13,195 nt of DNA from Coriobacteriia bacterium (GTDB lineage Bacteria; Actinomycetota; Coriobacteriia; Anaerosomatales; JAENZW01), in assembly GCA_029858605.1 (NCBI GenBank), contig JAOUET010000032.1, positions 1 to 13,195 on the forward strand. Direction: 5' to 3'. Within the stretch, counting starts at the first letter, position 1. Every line of letters begins with the position of its first letter. The notes beneath the pieces were generated by a model. The model saw only the letters and a program-made list of their open reading frames with translations, did no database searches and was not told the origin of the DNA. Below, piece by piece: positions 1 to 7,611 of the stretch. The position numbers were made by a program, and so were the translations under genes.

Positions 1-549
1 CAGGAACACGGTGCGCTCTATAGCGCAATCTTCGGTAGGGAACCAGAGAAACAGCTGGTCTAGCGAGTTGCTGACTATCGAGTCGCGCATCACGAACGAC
101 CCGAAGAGTCGATGACCGCCTCCTTGGACGCTCCCACCATCGACGTCCGCATGCTCGATCACTACCGAGCACGGCTGGACTGTGTCCGGGTGTATGTAGA
201 GACCGCGGCCCCTGACGTGGACGTCCCTCATCACGACTGGTTCGTCAGGAGTACCCACCGCCGACATGTGGCCGAATACCTCGAGCGCATAGCCGTCGCC
301 GAGGATCGTGACCCCCGGCTCGACCGTCAGGGTCGTGCCGAACTCAACCTGCGTGTCGCCCAGCAGAACGTAGGGGGAGGCCGCCGCAGTCCAGGTCGCA
401 TCCTCCGAGATCAGTCCGCCCACGTCGGTGGCACCGGCCGCCGAAGGCCAAAGCAGCACTGCGATGGCGACAGCCGCGAGCGAGGCCAAGACGGGCACGC
501 GCCGACCCCGCCTGCCGTGGGCCCTGTCCCATGTGCGCTTCTGCCTCAT
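1..549 (-). CDS. Secreted beta-helix-like surface protein, 3'-truncated by window edge
   Basis: The minus-strand frame is open from an ATG at 549 to base 1 (183 codons, no stop), so the C-terminal part lies outside the window. The N-terminus is an arginine-rich stretch (residues 3-17) and a hydrophobic core (18-36) ending in an Ala-Gly-Ala site near residue 40, which looks like a Sec signal peptide. The mature part opens with a pattern found at the start of many secreted right-handed beta-helix proteins: a Val-Gly-Gly-Leu-Ile-Ser segment, then Thr-Trp-Thr, then 'GTTLTVEPGVTIL' (71-83). Later short beta-rich stretches (100-180) fit beta-helix coils. It follows the glycosyltransferase stop by 21 bases in the same frame, so it is probably cotranscribed. 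The ribosome site is weak (AGGCGA just before ATG). The role is inferred: surface or polysaccharide-associated protein. The family call is from pattern only. Confidence 0.72.
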   Translation of the reverse strand, partial: MRQKRTWDRAHGRRGRRVPVLASLAAVAIAVLLWPSAAGATDVGGLISEDATWTAAASPYVLLGDTQVEFGTTLTVEPGVTILGDGYALEVFGHMSAVGTPDEPVVMRDVHVRGRGLYIHPDTVQPCSVVIEHADVDGGSVQGGGHRLFGSFVMRDSIVSNSLDQLFLWFPTEDCAIERTVFL

Positions 550-570
550 TCGCCTGCCGTTCGATCGAAA

Positions 571-2391
571 CTAGTAAGGGAGGGGTATTACGACGACGCC
601 CGAACTGCCGGAAGCGAGTGTCGCGCTTACCCAGACCCCGTAGTCGTTCGGCATCTCAAACGACGTGGACGCCGTCTGATAGCCGGACTTGCCTATCTCA
701 ATCGTATACGAGCCCTGGCCTATGTTTGCCAGAAGGAACCTGCCGTCAGCGTTCGTCTGGGTCGTGTAGACGGCCCCGCCGGTCGATGTCACGACAACAC
801 GCGCATCCTCCAGGGGCCTGTCGTACGGGTCGCGGACGGTACCCTGTACGGTCTTCTCGAGCACGGAAGCTCCTGCCATCGCGGTTGCGATGGATCTCCC
901 GGCCTGCAGCACGGGCGCCTCGAACGGGGACGGCGCTTGGCTCAGCCCGTGGACGAGCGGCGACATCCACGCTATCGAGATTGCCAGCACGACACCGAGC
1001 ATGCGCGCGGAGGCCGATCCGTCCACGCCGATCCACGGCAGCACACCACGCTCCGACTCGACGCCGTGCTCCGTCTTCGAATGCGCCCAGGACACCGGGA
1101 ATACGGCCCCGCAGAACACGACCATCCAGTGGAACGTGAAGAACAGTAGGTACGGAGGTATCAGCGGTACGAGCTTGAAGTCTCTCGCGCGCACGACCGT
1201 CGTACCGAGCGCGGCTATCATCAGCCCCAGCGACCCGAGCCAGAACCACGGGGAGAAGTACGAGTACCCGCGAATCGTGTATGGGAACACCAGCGAGAGG
1301 TACCCCATGGCCAGCAACGACATTGCGATCGCCACGAACACGGGTGAGTACAGGTAGAACTGATCGACGATGCCGAGCGCGTCGCGGCCGGCGCTTCGCC
1401 GGGCGGCGATCTCGAGGTGGCCGCGTATCCACCGCTTGCGCTGGCGGACCAGCGCGCTCCAAGAAACGGGCTTCTCGTCAAAGACCCAAGCCCACGGCAG
1501 GTAGGTCACGTGGATCCCGTGTGCCACGAGACGCGTGTGCATCTCGAAGTCTTCGACCAAATCACGCGTCCAGCCGCCGAGTTCCTTGAGCACGTAGGTC
1601 CTGGCGGCGAACCCGGTCCCGCCGATCGACGACCCGAGTCCGAGGGCCGCGCGTCCTCGGTTCCAGACCTCGGAGTACACCAGGAACTCGAGATCCTGGA
1701 ACGCCGCCAGCAGAGAGTCCATCGCGTTGTAGGCGCGAATCTGAGTCTGCACGGCCATGACCTCGGGGTCACTGAACGCCTTCGCGATCTTGGAGAGCAA
1801 GTCGGATGGGACCTGGTTGTCCGAATCGAGTTCGAGGACGACGTCGCCTGTGGCGTCCTTGAGGGCGAGGTTGAGCGCGTCCGCCTTCACTCCGTTCTCG
1901 AAGGTTGCCTCGATGACCTCGATGCGTGGATCGTCGGCAGCGGCACGGCGCGCGACTTCGGCCGTGTTGTCCGTGCAGTTGTTGGCGATCACGACCAGCG
2001 TCCAGTTGTCGTAGTCCTGGCCGAGGAACTGCGCGACGAGCCTCTCGGCCACCGGCTCTTCGTTGCGCGCGGGAGCGAGAATCGTGATATGTGGGCGTAC
2101 GGATGTCTTGTACTCCGGTTTGTGCTGCGGTTTCACGAACCGGAACACTCTCGGCGAGAGAAGCGATGCTATCCACATGGCAGGCCACAGCATGCCGAAG
2201 AGGATCAGCGCGATACCGCCGCCTATCGACAGCGTGGTCGGCGCTCCAAGCCAGTAGGTCGATGCCGTGATGCAGAGCAGAATCGCAGTGGAGACGAGCG
2301 GCTTGATCCAGCGTTTGGACACCCGCCGTTCGAGACTGCGCTCGTCGTGTGCTTCGCGATCCGTGTATGTCTGCGCCCTCACCACTGTCAC
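571..2391 (-). CDS. Processive GT2 membrane glycosyltransferase with C-terminal carboxypeptidase-regulatory-like domain
   Basis: A 606-residue membrane enzyme that should polymerise a sugar from a nucleotide donor at the inner face of the membrane, as in the cellulose/poly-GlcNAc/hyaluronan synthase group. Two N-terminal helices (about 33-50 and 55-78) precede a GT-A domain (about 100-330). All processive GT2 signatures are present: 'TILAPARNEE' (103-112), the DSD metal-binding motif at 189-191, the catalytic Glu-Asp pair at 280-281, and QRKRW (317-321, QxxRW). Further hydrophobic segments lie at about 347-370, 383-401, 408-433 and 463-480. Residues about 515-575 form a CarboxypepD_reg-like beta-sandwich ('VQGTVRDPYDRPLEDARV', then 'TNADGRFLL'), an unusual addition to this enzyme type. 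The side of the membrane it faces is uncertain. The start is GTG, in a GTGA overlap with the upstream stop, implying translational coupling. The donor sugar cannot be told from sequence. Confidence 0.9.
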   Translation of the reverse strand: MTVVRAQTYTDREAHDERSLERRVSKRWIKPLVSTAILLCITASTYWLGAPTTLSIGGGIALILFGMLWPAMWIASLLSPRVFRFVKPQHKPEYKTSVRPHITILAPARNEEPVAERLVAQFLGQDYDNWTLVVIANNCTDNTAEVARRAAADDPRIEVIEATFENGVKADALNLALKDATGDVVLELDSDNQVPSDLLSKIAKAFSDPEVMAVQTQIRAYNAMDSLLAAFQDLEFLVYSEVWNRGRAALGLGSSIGGTGFAARTYVLKELGGWTRDLVEDFEMHTRLVAHGIHVTYLPWAWVFDEKPVSWSALVRQRKRWIRGHLEIAARRSAGRDALGIVDQFYLYSPVFVAIAMSLLAMGYLSLVFPYTIRGYSYFSPWFWLGSLGLMIAALGTTVVRARDFKLVPLIPPYLLFFTFHWMVVFCGAVFPVSWAHSKTEHGVESERGVLPWIGVDGSASARMLGVVLAISIAWMSPLVHGLSQAPSPFEAPVLQAGRSIATAMAGASVLEKTVQGTVRDPYDRPLEDARVVVTSTGGAVYTTQTNADGRFLLANIGQGSYTIEIGKSGYQTASTSFEMPNDYGVWVSATLASGSSGVVVIPLPY

Positions 2392-3113
2392 TCAACCCTG
2401 TCCACGAAAAGCGTGACGCCATCGCCTGCAGGCATGAGCACCAGGCGCAAGCCAACGCTCGCCGAAGGCTCTAGCTGTTCGCGCGCTGCCGGCGACGTTG
2501 ACGAGAGCACGTTCAGCGAGCGGAGGTGTTCGGCGAAGTCGGGGGCATCGGCGTCCGGCTCGCCCCGGGGCTCGCCCGTGACCGGGTCTATCGGCCCGAG
2601 CAGCTCTGCGTCGTCGATGCGCAAGGCCACGACTCCCGCATCGGCACTCTGCCAGCCGAGGACCTCGACTTCGCAGCGGTAGGTCTGGGGAGCGCCCAAC
2701 TCGATATCGATCCTCGACACCGCGTCGGCTGGAACCGTGCCAGGCTCGGCAGGCGGCGTCCCGCCGACGGGGGAAGCTCCGTCGGCGGGCGCCGCATTCT
2801 CCGAGGACGCGCTGTCGCTCGAGGCCCCCGTGGAGTCGGGGTCGTCGCGCTCTGGGTCCGTGCTTGTCATCCAAGCTGGGCGCGCGACAGTGGAGGCGGC
2901 AGACGCTTCCAGGGATAGCGAAGTGGATGAGGCCCGTGAAGAGGAGAAGGAGGCAGCAGTCGGTTCCTCGGCACCAGTGCGGAACGCAAGGAGTGCCGCC
3001 GCCACGATCGCTACCGCGACCGCCACGACGACCACTACGTGGACCAGGACGCGCGAGCGCCTGGCTGTGTCCGTACCTACCATGCGGAACGACTGCTTCC
3101 CGTATGGGCGCAC
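2388..3113 (-). CDS. Single-pass membrane-anchored protein of unknown function
   Basis: A 241-residue protein I do not recognise. A short basic N-terminus is followed by one very hydrophobic valine/alanine helix (about 22-44), acting as an uncleaved anchor or signal. Residues 50-130 are a Ser/Ala/Pro/Glu/Asp-rich low-complexity spacer, probably exposed outside the cell. Residues 131-241 look folded and beta-rich, with a single Cys at 147. The GTG at 3113 is preferred because GGGAGAGG lies 4 bases upstream; the internal ATG at 3083 has no such site. The 3' end overlaps the glycosyltransferase start by 4 bases, so the two are very likely made together. It may be an accessory or exported partner of the synthase, but this rests only on position. 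A second long frame over the same DNA (2392-3219) lacks membrane or family features and is taken as a shadow. Confidence 0.72.
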   Translation of the reverse strand: MRPYGKQSFRMVGTDTARRSRVLVHVVVVVAVAVAIVAAALLAFRTGAEEPTAASFSSSRASSTSLSLEASAASTVARPAWMTSTDPERDDPDSTGASSDSASSENAAPADGASPVGGTPPAEPGTVPADAVSRIDIELGAPQTYRCEVEVLGWQSADAGVVALRIDDAELLGPIDPVTGEPRGEPDADAPDFAEHLRSLNVLSSTSPAAREQLEPSASVGLRLVLMPAGDGVTLFVDRVE

Positions 3114-3317
3114 GACCCTCTCCCTGAGTCGCGCGCCAATCGCCCTTGCCTAGGTGGACGGTGGAGGATGCACTCGGCCTCGCGAGATATGCAACCTCCG
3201 CAGATGTGTTATCGGTCACAGTTCGTTCGCGCTTAAGCGATTCGGCCTATGTGCCGATATCAGTGATATGCAGGCCTTTCTCATCTGGCGAATCGCAATA
3301 GGTCCCGGGAGGGCCGG
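3114..3317. promoter_or_regulatory. Divergent intergenic region between surface genes
   Basis: These 204 bases separate the minus-strand glycosyltransferase operon from the plus-strand IPT/TIG gene, so promoters for both must lie here. I see no convincing -35/-10 pair. Visible elements are the palindrome CGCTTAAGCG (about 3230-3239), the short hairpin TCGGC-CTATGT-GCCGA (about 3242-3257), and ribosome sites at both ends (GGGAGAGG before 3113, GGGAGGG at 3308-3314). The palindromes could be operators, but nothing proves it. Confidence 0.4.
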
Positions 3318-4733
3318 ATGAGCGGTAGACGTACAAAGTTGCTGGTAGCAGCCAGGGCGACGGTAGTCGTTCTGGTGTTCGTCGCGCTCGTGGCAACACC
3401 GGCAACAGCCCTGGCGAAGAAGCCCGATTCGCCCCCGGGCAAGCCCGACAAGCCGGGCCCACCCCCTGCGACGGAGCCTTCGTCAACGGCGAATCCCGTG
3501 CTCGACTCACTCTCTGCCTATGCAGCACCGACGGGTTCGCAGGTCACGCTATACGGGTCCGGATTCGGCGACACGAAGGGCAGGAACTACGTGACCTTCG
3601 CGGGCGAGAATGGCAACCTCGTGTCGTGGAGCGATACTGAGATCGCCGTACTCGTGCCGAATAGGGCCGTCGCAGGCTACGTGGGTGTCGTCGTCGACGG
3701 CGTGTACAGCAACGGCATCTACTTCGTGCCGGCACTCCCACCTGTCATTGACTCTCTGTCTGCAGGCACCGCGCTGCCGGGTGAAGCGATAACGATCGCC
3801 GGACAGAACTTCGACGCGACCCAGGGCGAAGGCTCCGTCACATTCGCCGGTGTCACGGGTGCCGTCGTCTCCTGGAGCGACACGGAGATCGTCGTCACGG
3901 TTCCCGACGGAACGCCCTCGGGCTACGTCGGCGTGTGGCAGAACACGCTGTGCAGCAACGGGAAGTTCTTCATTCCCGGCGGCGTCCCCACTATCGAAGG
4001 CGCATCGGCGACAACCACGATCGTGGGCCGTTCCGTGACGATCACCGGACGCAACTTCGGCGCCGCGCCCGAAGACGCCGAATCTGTGACCCTCGCGGGC
4101 CTGCCTGCCGCGGCGACATCCTGGTCCGATACCAGCATCACGTTCATAGTGCCCGGCAACGGAAAGACCGGCTACATCGGGGTGTGGAGATACGACCGCA
4201 AGCTGTGCAGCAACGGCCGCTTCCTGATGGTTGGCCCGCGCATCGACTCGCTGTCCTCGTGGTATGCCGAACCGGGCGGGACCATCACCATCAACGGAGA
4301 AGGCTTCGGCGACGTGCCCGACCGGGTCACCTACGCGGGCACGAACGCGGGAATCGTCTCGTGGAGCGACACCCAGATCGTGGCAACGCTGCCGGCCAGC
4401 GGAGCGTTGCGGGGCTACGTCGGAGTGTGGCGCGGAAGCGCATGCTCCAACGGGGTCTGGTTCCTCATGACGCTGAAGCCGAGGATCGCGAGCGTGGACG
4501 CCACGAGCGCCGCCCCCGGACAGCTCGTGACCATATCGGGTGCCAACTTCGATACACAGAATGGGTCCTCGCGAGTCACTCTCGCCGGTGTCGGCTGTCA
4601 GATCGTGTCCTGGAGTAACACGCAGGTCGTGGCTCGCATGCCCGACACCCCGACAAGCGGCTATCTCGGGGTCTGGAAGTACGGGGTCGCATCCAACGGT
4701 TGGTGGCTGCCAGCGGCTCCCGCTACTCCGTAG
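3318..4733 (+). CDS. Secreted protein with five tandem IPT/TIG repeats
   Basis: A 471-residue exported protein. A signal peptide (1-33, hydrophobic core 14-30, Ala-Leu-Ala before the likely cut) leads into a Lys/Pro-rich linker (34-58). Five immunoglobulin-like IPT/TIG repeats of about 80 residues follow: about 60-139, 142-220, 223-305, 307-385 and 388-466. Each has a Gly-rich 'G.NF' or 'G.GF' turn, an 'SWSDT'-type core ('SWSNT' in the last) and an ending of the form GY(V/I/L)GVW...SNG with aromatics. Repeats 2, 3 and 4 carry a Cys at the same place (212, 297, 376). There is no sortase motif or C-terminal membrane helix, so it is probably released or held non-covalently. GGGAGGG four bases upstream supports this ATG. 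IPT/TIG repeats usually serve adhesion or carbohydrate binding, so a link to the neighbouring polysaccharide genes is plausible but inferred. Its last 11 bases overlap the end of the convergent metH gene. Confidence 0.9.
   Translation: MSGRRTKLLVAARATVVVLVFVALVATPATALAKKPDSPPGKPDKPGPPPATEPSSTANPVLDSLSAYAAPTGSQVTLYGSGFGDTKGRNYVTFAGENGNLVSWSDTEIAVLVPNRAVAGYVGVVVDGVYSNGIYFVPALPPVIDSLSAGTALPGEAITIAGQNFDATQGEGSVTFAGVTGAVVSWSDTEIVVTVPDGTPSGYVGVWQNTLCSNGKFFIPGGVPTIEGASATTTIVGRSVTITGRNFGAAPEDAESVTLAGLPAAATSWSDTSITFIVPGNGKTGYIGVWRYDRKLCSNGRFLMVGPRIDSLSSWYAEPGGTITINGEGFGDVPDRVTYAGTNAGIVSWSDTQIVATLPASGALRGYVGVWRGSACSNGVWFLMTLKPRIASVDATSAAPGQLVTISGANFDTQNGSSRVTLAGVGCQIVSWSNTQVVARMPDTPTSGYLGVWKYGVASNGWWLPAAPATP
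3495..4715 (+). repeat. Five tandem ~240-bp coding repeats (IPT/TIG units)
   Basis: This coding stretch repeats a unit of about 235-250 bases five times. The most alike parts encode the Ser-Trp-Ser core and the Gly-Tyr-(Val/Ile/Leu)-Gly ending. DNA similarity between units is partial, so the array looks old and diverged. Recombination or slippage would change repeat number in whole units. Confidence 0.75.
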
Positions 4734-7188
4734 CTGTCTCTCTGACCACCCGCACGCACCCGGGCGCATCATCGGCATACCCAGCGCCAATCGACCGCGC
4801 CCAGTCCTGTGTCACCCCTGCTCCTCCGACGAACACGGAGACGCCCGGATGTAGCTCGGCGAGTTGCCCCACAGTGTGTTGCATGGCCGGCAACGACGTC
4901 GTCATCAGCGCGGACAAGCACACCGCGTCTACACCGTCAGCGGCCACGAGAATCGCTTCGGCGTCTACGTCGACACCCAGGTCGTCCACGGCGTAGCCGT
5001 TGCTCTCGAGGAGCGACACGCAGATGTCCTTGCCTATCGAGTGGATGTCGCCTTTCACCGTCGCGAACACCACGCGCCCTACGTCGCGCCGCTCCGTGTC
5101 CGGCAGGTGCTCCTTGACTCGAGCCACGGCGGCCTTCATCGCTTCGGCCGACACCATCAGCTGCGGCAGAAACACCTCTCCTCTGCCGAAGGCGTCCCCG
5201 AGGTTCTGGATCGCGGGTGTCAGCACCTCACCGATGATACGCCCGGGCTCCAGGCCGTCGTCGATGACCGCGTCGACCAACCCGGGAGCGGCATCTGCGT
5301 CCCCGCGCGCAATGGCTTCGGAAAGCGCTTGCGCCGGTGTGGTCGGGACGGGGGTGCCGTCCTCAGACAGTCCTCGGCGCACGCTGTCGGCAACGAGACC
5401 TCCACCGCCTGCGGAACTGCGGGCGGCACCCCCCGCCCGACCCTCCGCGCTTGCCTCTTCGGCTTGCACCCATGCGATCCAAGCGGCGGCCTGCTCGTCG
5501 CGACCCAGGAGCACGTCGGAGGCTTTCACGGCGCGTGTGGCTTCCAGATCGGCCGGATTGATGATGGCCGCGTCAAGGCCGTTCGCACACGCCATGGTCA
5601 GGAACGCGGCGTTGAGAGCCGGGCGCCCGGGCAGACCGTGGCTCACGTTGCTGACGCCGAGAACAGTTGCAGGGCCCAACTCAACAGACACGGAACGTAG
5701 CGCGTCGAGCGTCGCGCGGGCGGCGCTCGGATCCGTGGCCGCCGTCATCGTGAGCACGTCCACAACAAGGTCGCTGTCGGAGAGACCGCTGCGGTGCGCG
5801 GCTTCCCGCACGCGCTTGACTATCTCCAGGCGCCCCTCAGCCGTTGCGGGGATGCCCTCGTCGTCAAGTGCCAGCACAACCACCGCAGCACCGTACGTTT
5901 CAGCAAGCGGCAGCAGCGCCTCCATAGACTCGACCGATCCGTTGACCGAGTTTATCAGCGCACGTCCCGGATAGACACGCAGAGCGGCCTCCACGGCCGC
6001 CGCATCCGTCGAGTCGATCACGAGCGGCAGATCGCTAGTGCTCACAAGAGCCTTCACGGCGGCAGGCAACGTCTCGGCCGCGTCCACGCCTGGTGCGCCC
6101 ACGTTGACGTCCAGCGCGTGCGCGCCCGCCTGCTGCTGCTCTAGGGCAAGAGAGCGAACGACGCTCATCGATCCCTCGCGCAGTGACTCGGCTAGCTCCG
6201 GCCTGCCGGTGGGGTTGATGCGCTCGCCTATCACGCACAGCGGCTGGTCACCGCCAATGCGCGCAATCCCGCGCGGGCCGGCAATAGCGAGTCCCGTGAG
6301 TCCGGCGCGGTCTTCGCGTACCGGTCTCTCCTTCGCAAAGTCCCGTATCGAACCTGTGAACTCCGGAGTTGAGCCGCAGCAGGATCCCACCAGAGAAGCG
6401 CCCGCGTCCACAAAGCGAGAAGCGTGCTCGGCCATCTCGAGCGGCGTGCCCGGAAAGACCGTCTCGCCGTCAACCAGCTTCGGCAGGCCGGCGTTGGGTT
6501 GAACGATGATCGGCAGCGTAGTAGCCTCTGCCATCTGCTCGACGAGCGGCAGCATCTGTTCGGGCCCGAGTCCGCAGTTGACGCCGACCGCATCCGCCCC
6601 CACAGCCTCGAGCACGACGGCCGCCGTGACGGGATCCGTCGCCGACAGGTCCATGCGCCCGGTCAGGCCGAAGGTGCACGTCACGAAGACCGGGAGATCG
6701 CATACAGACCTCGCCGCGAGCACCGCGCAGCGCGCCTCGGCGATGTCCGTCATCGTCTCGATCAAGATCGCGTCCGGCTGCTCTGCAGCGAGAATCGACA
6801 CCTGCTCGGCGAACAGCTCGAAGACGTAGCCGAAAGAAGCCTCGCCCAGAGGCTCGAGAACCAGACCCGTCGGGCCGACGTCGGCAAGCACGTGTTGCGC
6901 ACCCGAAGCTTTCGCGAGCCGAACTGCTTCGCGATTCAGCAACTCGACCTGATCGTCGAGACCCCATTCGGCAAGCTTGGCACGCGTCCCCGAGAACGAG
7001 TTCGATGTGACGCATTCCGCTCCCACCGTCACGTAGCTCCGGTGGATGTCCGCGACGATCTCCGGCGCCGAGGCGTTGAGCTGCATCGGCGCTTGTTCGG
7101 GAGGCAGGCTGTGTCGCTGCAGCATCGTACCGAACGCGCCATCGACGACGAGCACGTCCTTGCCGAGCCTCATGCGGATGTCAGGCAT
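4723..7188 (-). CDS. metH: Cobalamin-dependent methionine synthase, short form without reactivation domain
   Basis: An 821-residue cytoplasmic enzyme moving a methyl group from methyltetrahydrofolate through cobalamin to homocysteine. Domains in order: homocysteine-binding barrel (about 5-285) with the zinc-ligand cysteines C205, C270 and C271; pterin-binding barrel (about 315-570) opening with 'VIGERINPTGR'; an Ala/Gly-rich linker (about 575-615); helical B12 cap (about 617-695); and B12-binding Rossmann domain (about 703-815) with 'DIHSIG' at 714-719, His716 being the lower cobalt ligand. Full-length MetH such as the E. coli enzyme has about 1,200 residues and ends in an AdoMet-binding reactivation domain, absent here. 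Short forms are known in some anaerobes. The ATG is fixed by GGAGGTGA six bases upstream. It is the last gene of the T-box operon, 16 bases after the membrane-protein gene, and would use the homocysteine made by the upstream sulfurtransferase. Confidence 0.95.
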   Translation of the reverse strand: MPDIRMRLGKDVLVVDGAFGTMLQRHSLPPEQAPMQLNASAPEIVADIHRSYVTVGAECVTSNSFSGTRAKLAEWGLDDQVELLNREAVRLAKASGAQHVLADVGPTGLVLEPLGEASFGYVFELFAEQVSILAAEQPDAILIETMTDIAEARCAVLAARSVCDLPVFVTCTFGLTGRMDLSATDPVTAAVVLEAVGADAVGVNCGLGPEQMLPLVEQMAEATTLPIIVQPNAGLPKLVDGETVFPGTPLEMAEHASRFVDAGASLVGSCCGSTPEFTGSIRDFAKERPVREDRAGLTGLAIAGPRGIARIGGDQPLCVIGERINPTGRPELAESLREGSMSVVRSLALEQQQAGAHALDVNVGAPGVDAAETLPAAVKALVSTSDLPLVIDSTDAAAVEAALRVYPGRALINSVNGSVESMEALLPLAETYGAAVVVLALDDEGIPATAEGRLEIVKRVREAAHRSGLSDSDLVVDVLTMTAATDPSAARATLDALRSVSVELGPATVLGVSNVSHGLPGRPALNAAFLTMACANGLDAAIINPADLEATRAVKASDVLLGRDEQAAAWIAWVQAEEASAEGRAGGAARSSAGGGGLVADSVRRGLSEDGTPVPTTPAQALSEAIARGDADAAPGLVDAVIDDGLEPGRIIGEVLTPAIQNLGDAFGRGEVFLPQLMVSAEAMKAAVARVKEHLPDTERRDVGRVVFATVKGDIHSIGKDICVSLLESNGYAVDDLGVDVDAEAILVAADGVDAVCLSALMTTSLPAMQHTVGQLAELHPGVSVFVGGAGVTQDWARSIGAGYADDAPGCVRVVRETATE

Positions 7189-7204
7189 GCGTCACCTCCG
7201 TTCC

Positions 7205-7606
7205 TCAGCCTTGGAGGGAACCTTCTGCCGAAGAGCCGCTCGCAACTCCGGCCAACTCCTTCCTCCGCTTGTCATTCAAGTAGCGCGTGGCCATGAAGTA
7301 GGCCGTGTAGAGAACCAGAAAGACGAAGACTGCCATCTCCGCCAGGACGCCGGTACCGATCCGGTCGGCGAAGGTCGCCCACTGACCGGTCGACAGTGCC
7401 CACACGCTGATAGCCGCGAGCGAGGCCACATACGCCCAAAGCCCGCTGAGCAGCACAACGGCGCCTGCGCGAACGCCCCGCCTCGCGCCGACCGGAAACG
7501 CAGCGACGAACCACACGAGCGCGACGGTCGTCGCGATCATGTAGCTGCGCACGAACGCGAATTCCTGCAGCCTTTGCACGTCTCGCGGACCCCCCTCGCG
7601 GTGCAT
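7205..7606 (-). CDS. Small three-helix membrane protein in methionine operon, unknown function
   Basis: A 133-residue integral membrane protein I cannot assign to a family. Three hydrophobic helices lie at about 23-41, 47-71 and 84-106, with basic loops (Gly-Ala-Arg-Arg near 41-44; a Lys/Arg-rich tail from about 107). There are no cysteines, histidine clusters or obvious cofactor motifs. It starts 5 bases after the NIL-ferredoxin stop and ends 16 bases before metH, so it is cotranscribed under the same T-box. The ATG at 7606 has only a poor ribosome site. A GTG at 7579, preceded by GAGGGGGG, would give a form nine residues shorter and is a fair alternative. Possible roles are sulfide, methionine or precursor transport, or membrane anchoring of the sulfurtransferase electron supply. 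These are guesses from position. Confidence 0.8.
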   Translation of the reverse strand: MHREGGPRDVQRLQEFAFVRSYMIATTVALVWFVAAFPVGARRGVRAGAVVLLSGLWAYVASLAAISVWALSTGQWATFADRIGTGVLAEMAVFVFLVLYTAYFMATRYLNDKRRKELAGVASGSSAEGSLQG

Positions 7607-7611
7607 ACCCG

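Noticed and set aside
112..1149. 345-residue plus-strand frame over the left edge
   Set aside because: It runs antisense to the signal-peptide protein and to the glycosyltransferase end. Its composition is Arg/His-rich with no domain signal, as expected for a shadow in GC-rich DNA.
1417..2682. 421-residue plus-strand frame
   Set aside because: Antisense to the GT2 gene, whose catalytic motifs are all intact on the other strand. No family pattern in the shadow.
2392..3219. 275-residue minus-strand frame overlapping the 241-residue gene
   Set aside because: It lacks a membrane anchor or recognisable domain, and the other frame has a good ribosome site and a 4-base coupling to the synthase.
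3240..3317. Riboswitch (for example c-di-GMP type) before the IPT/TIG gene
   Set aside because: Only short hairpins are seen. The conserved c-di-GMP aptamer sequences are absent.
3549..4790. 413-residue minus-strand frame
   Set aside because: Antisense to the IPT/TIG gene. Its apparent repeats only mirror the true repeats on the plus strand.
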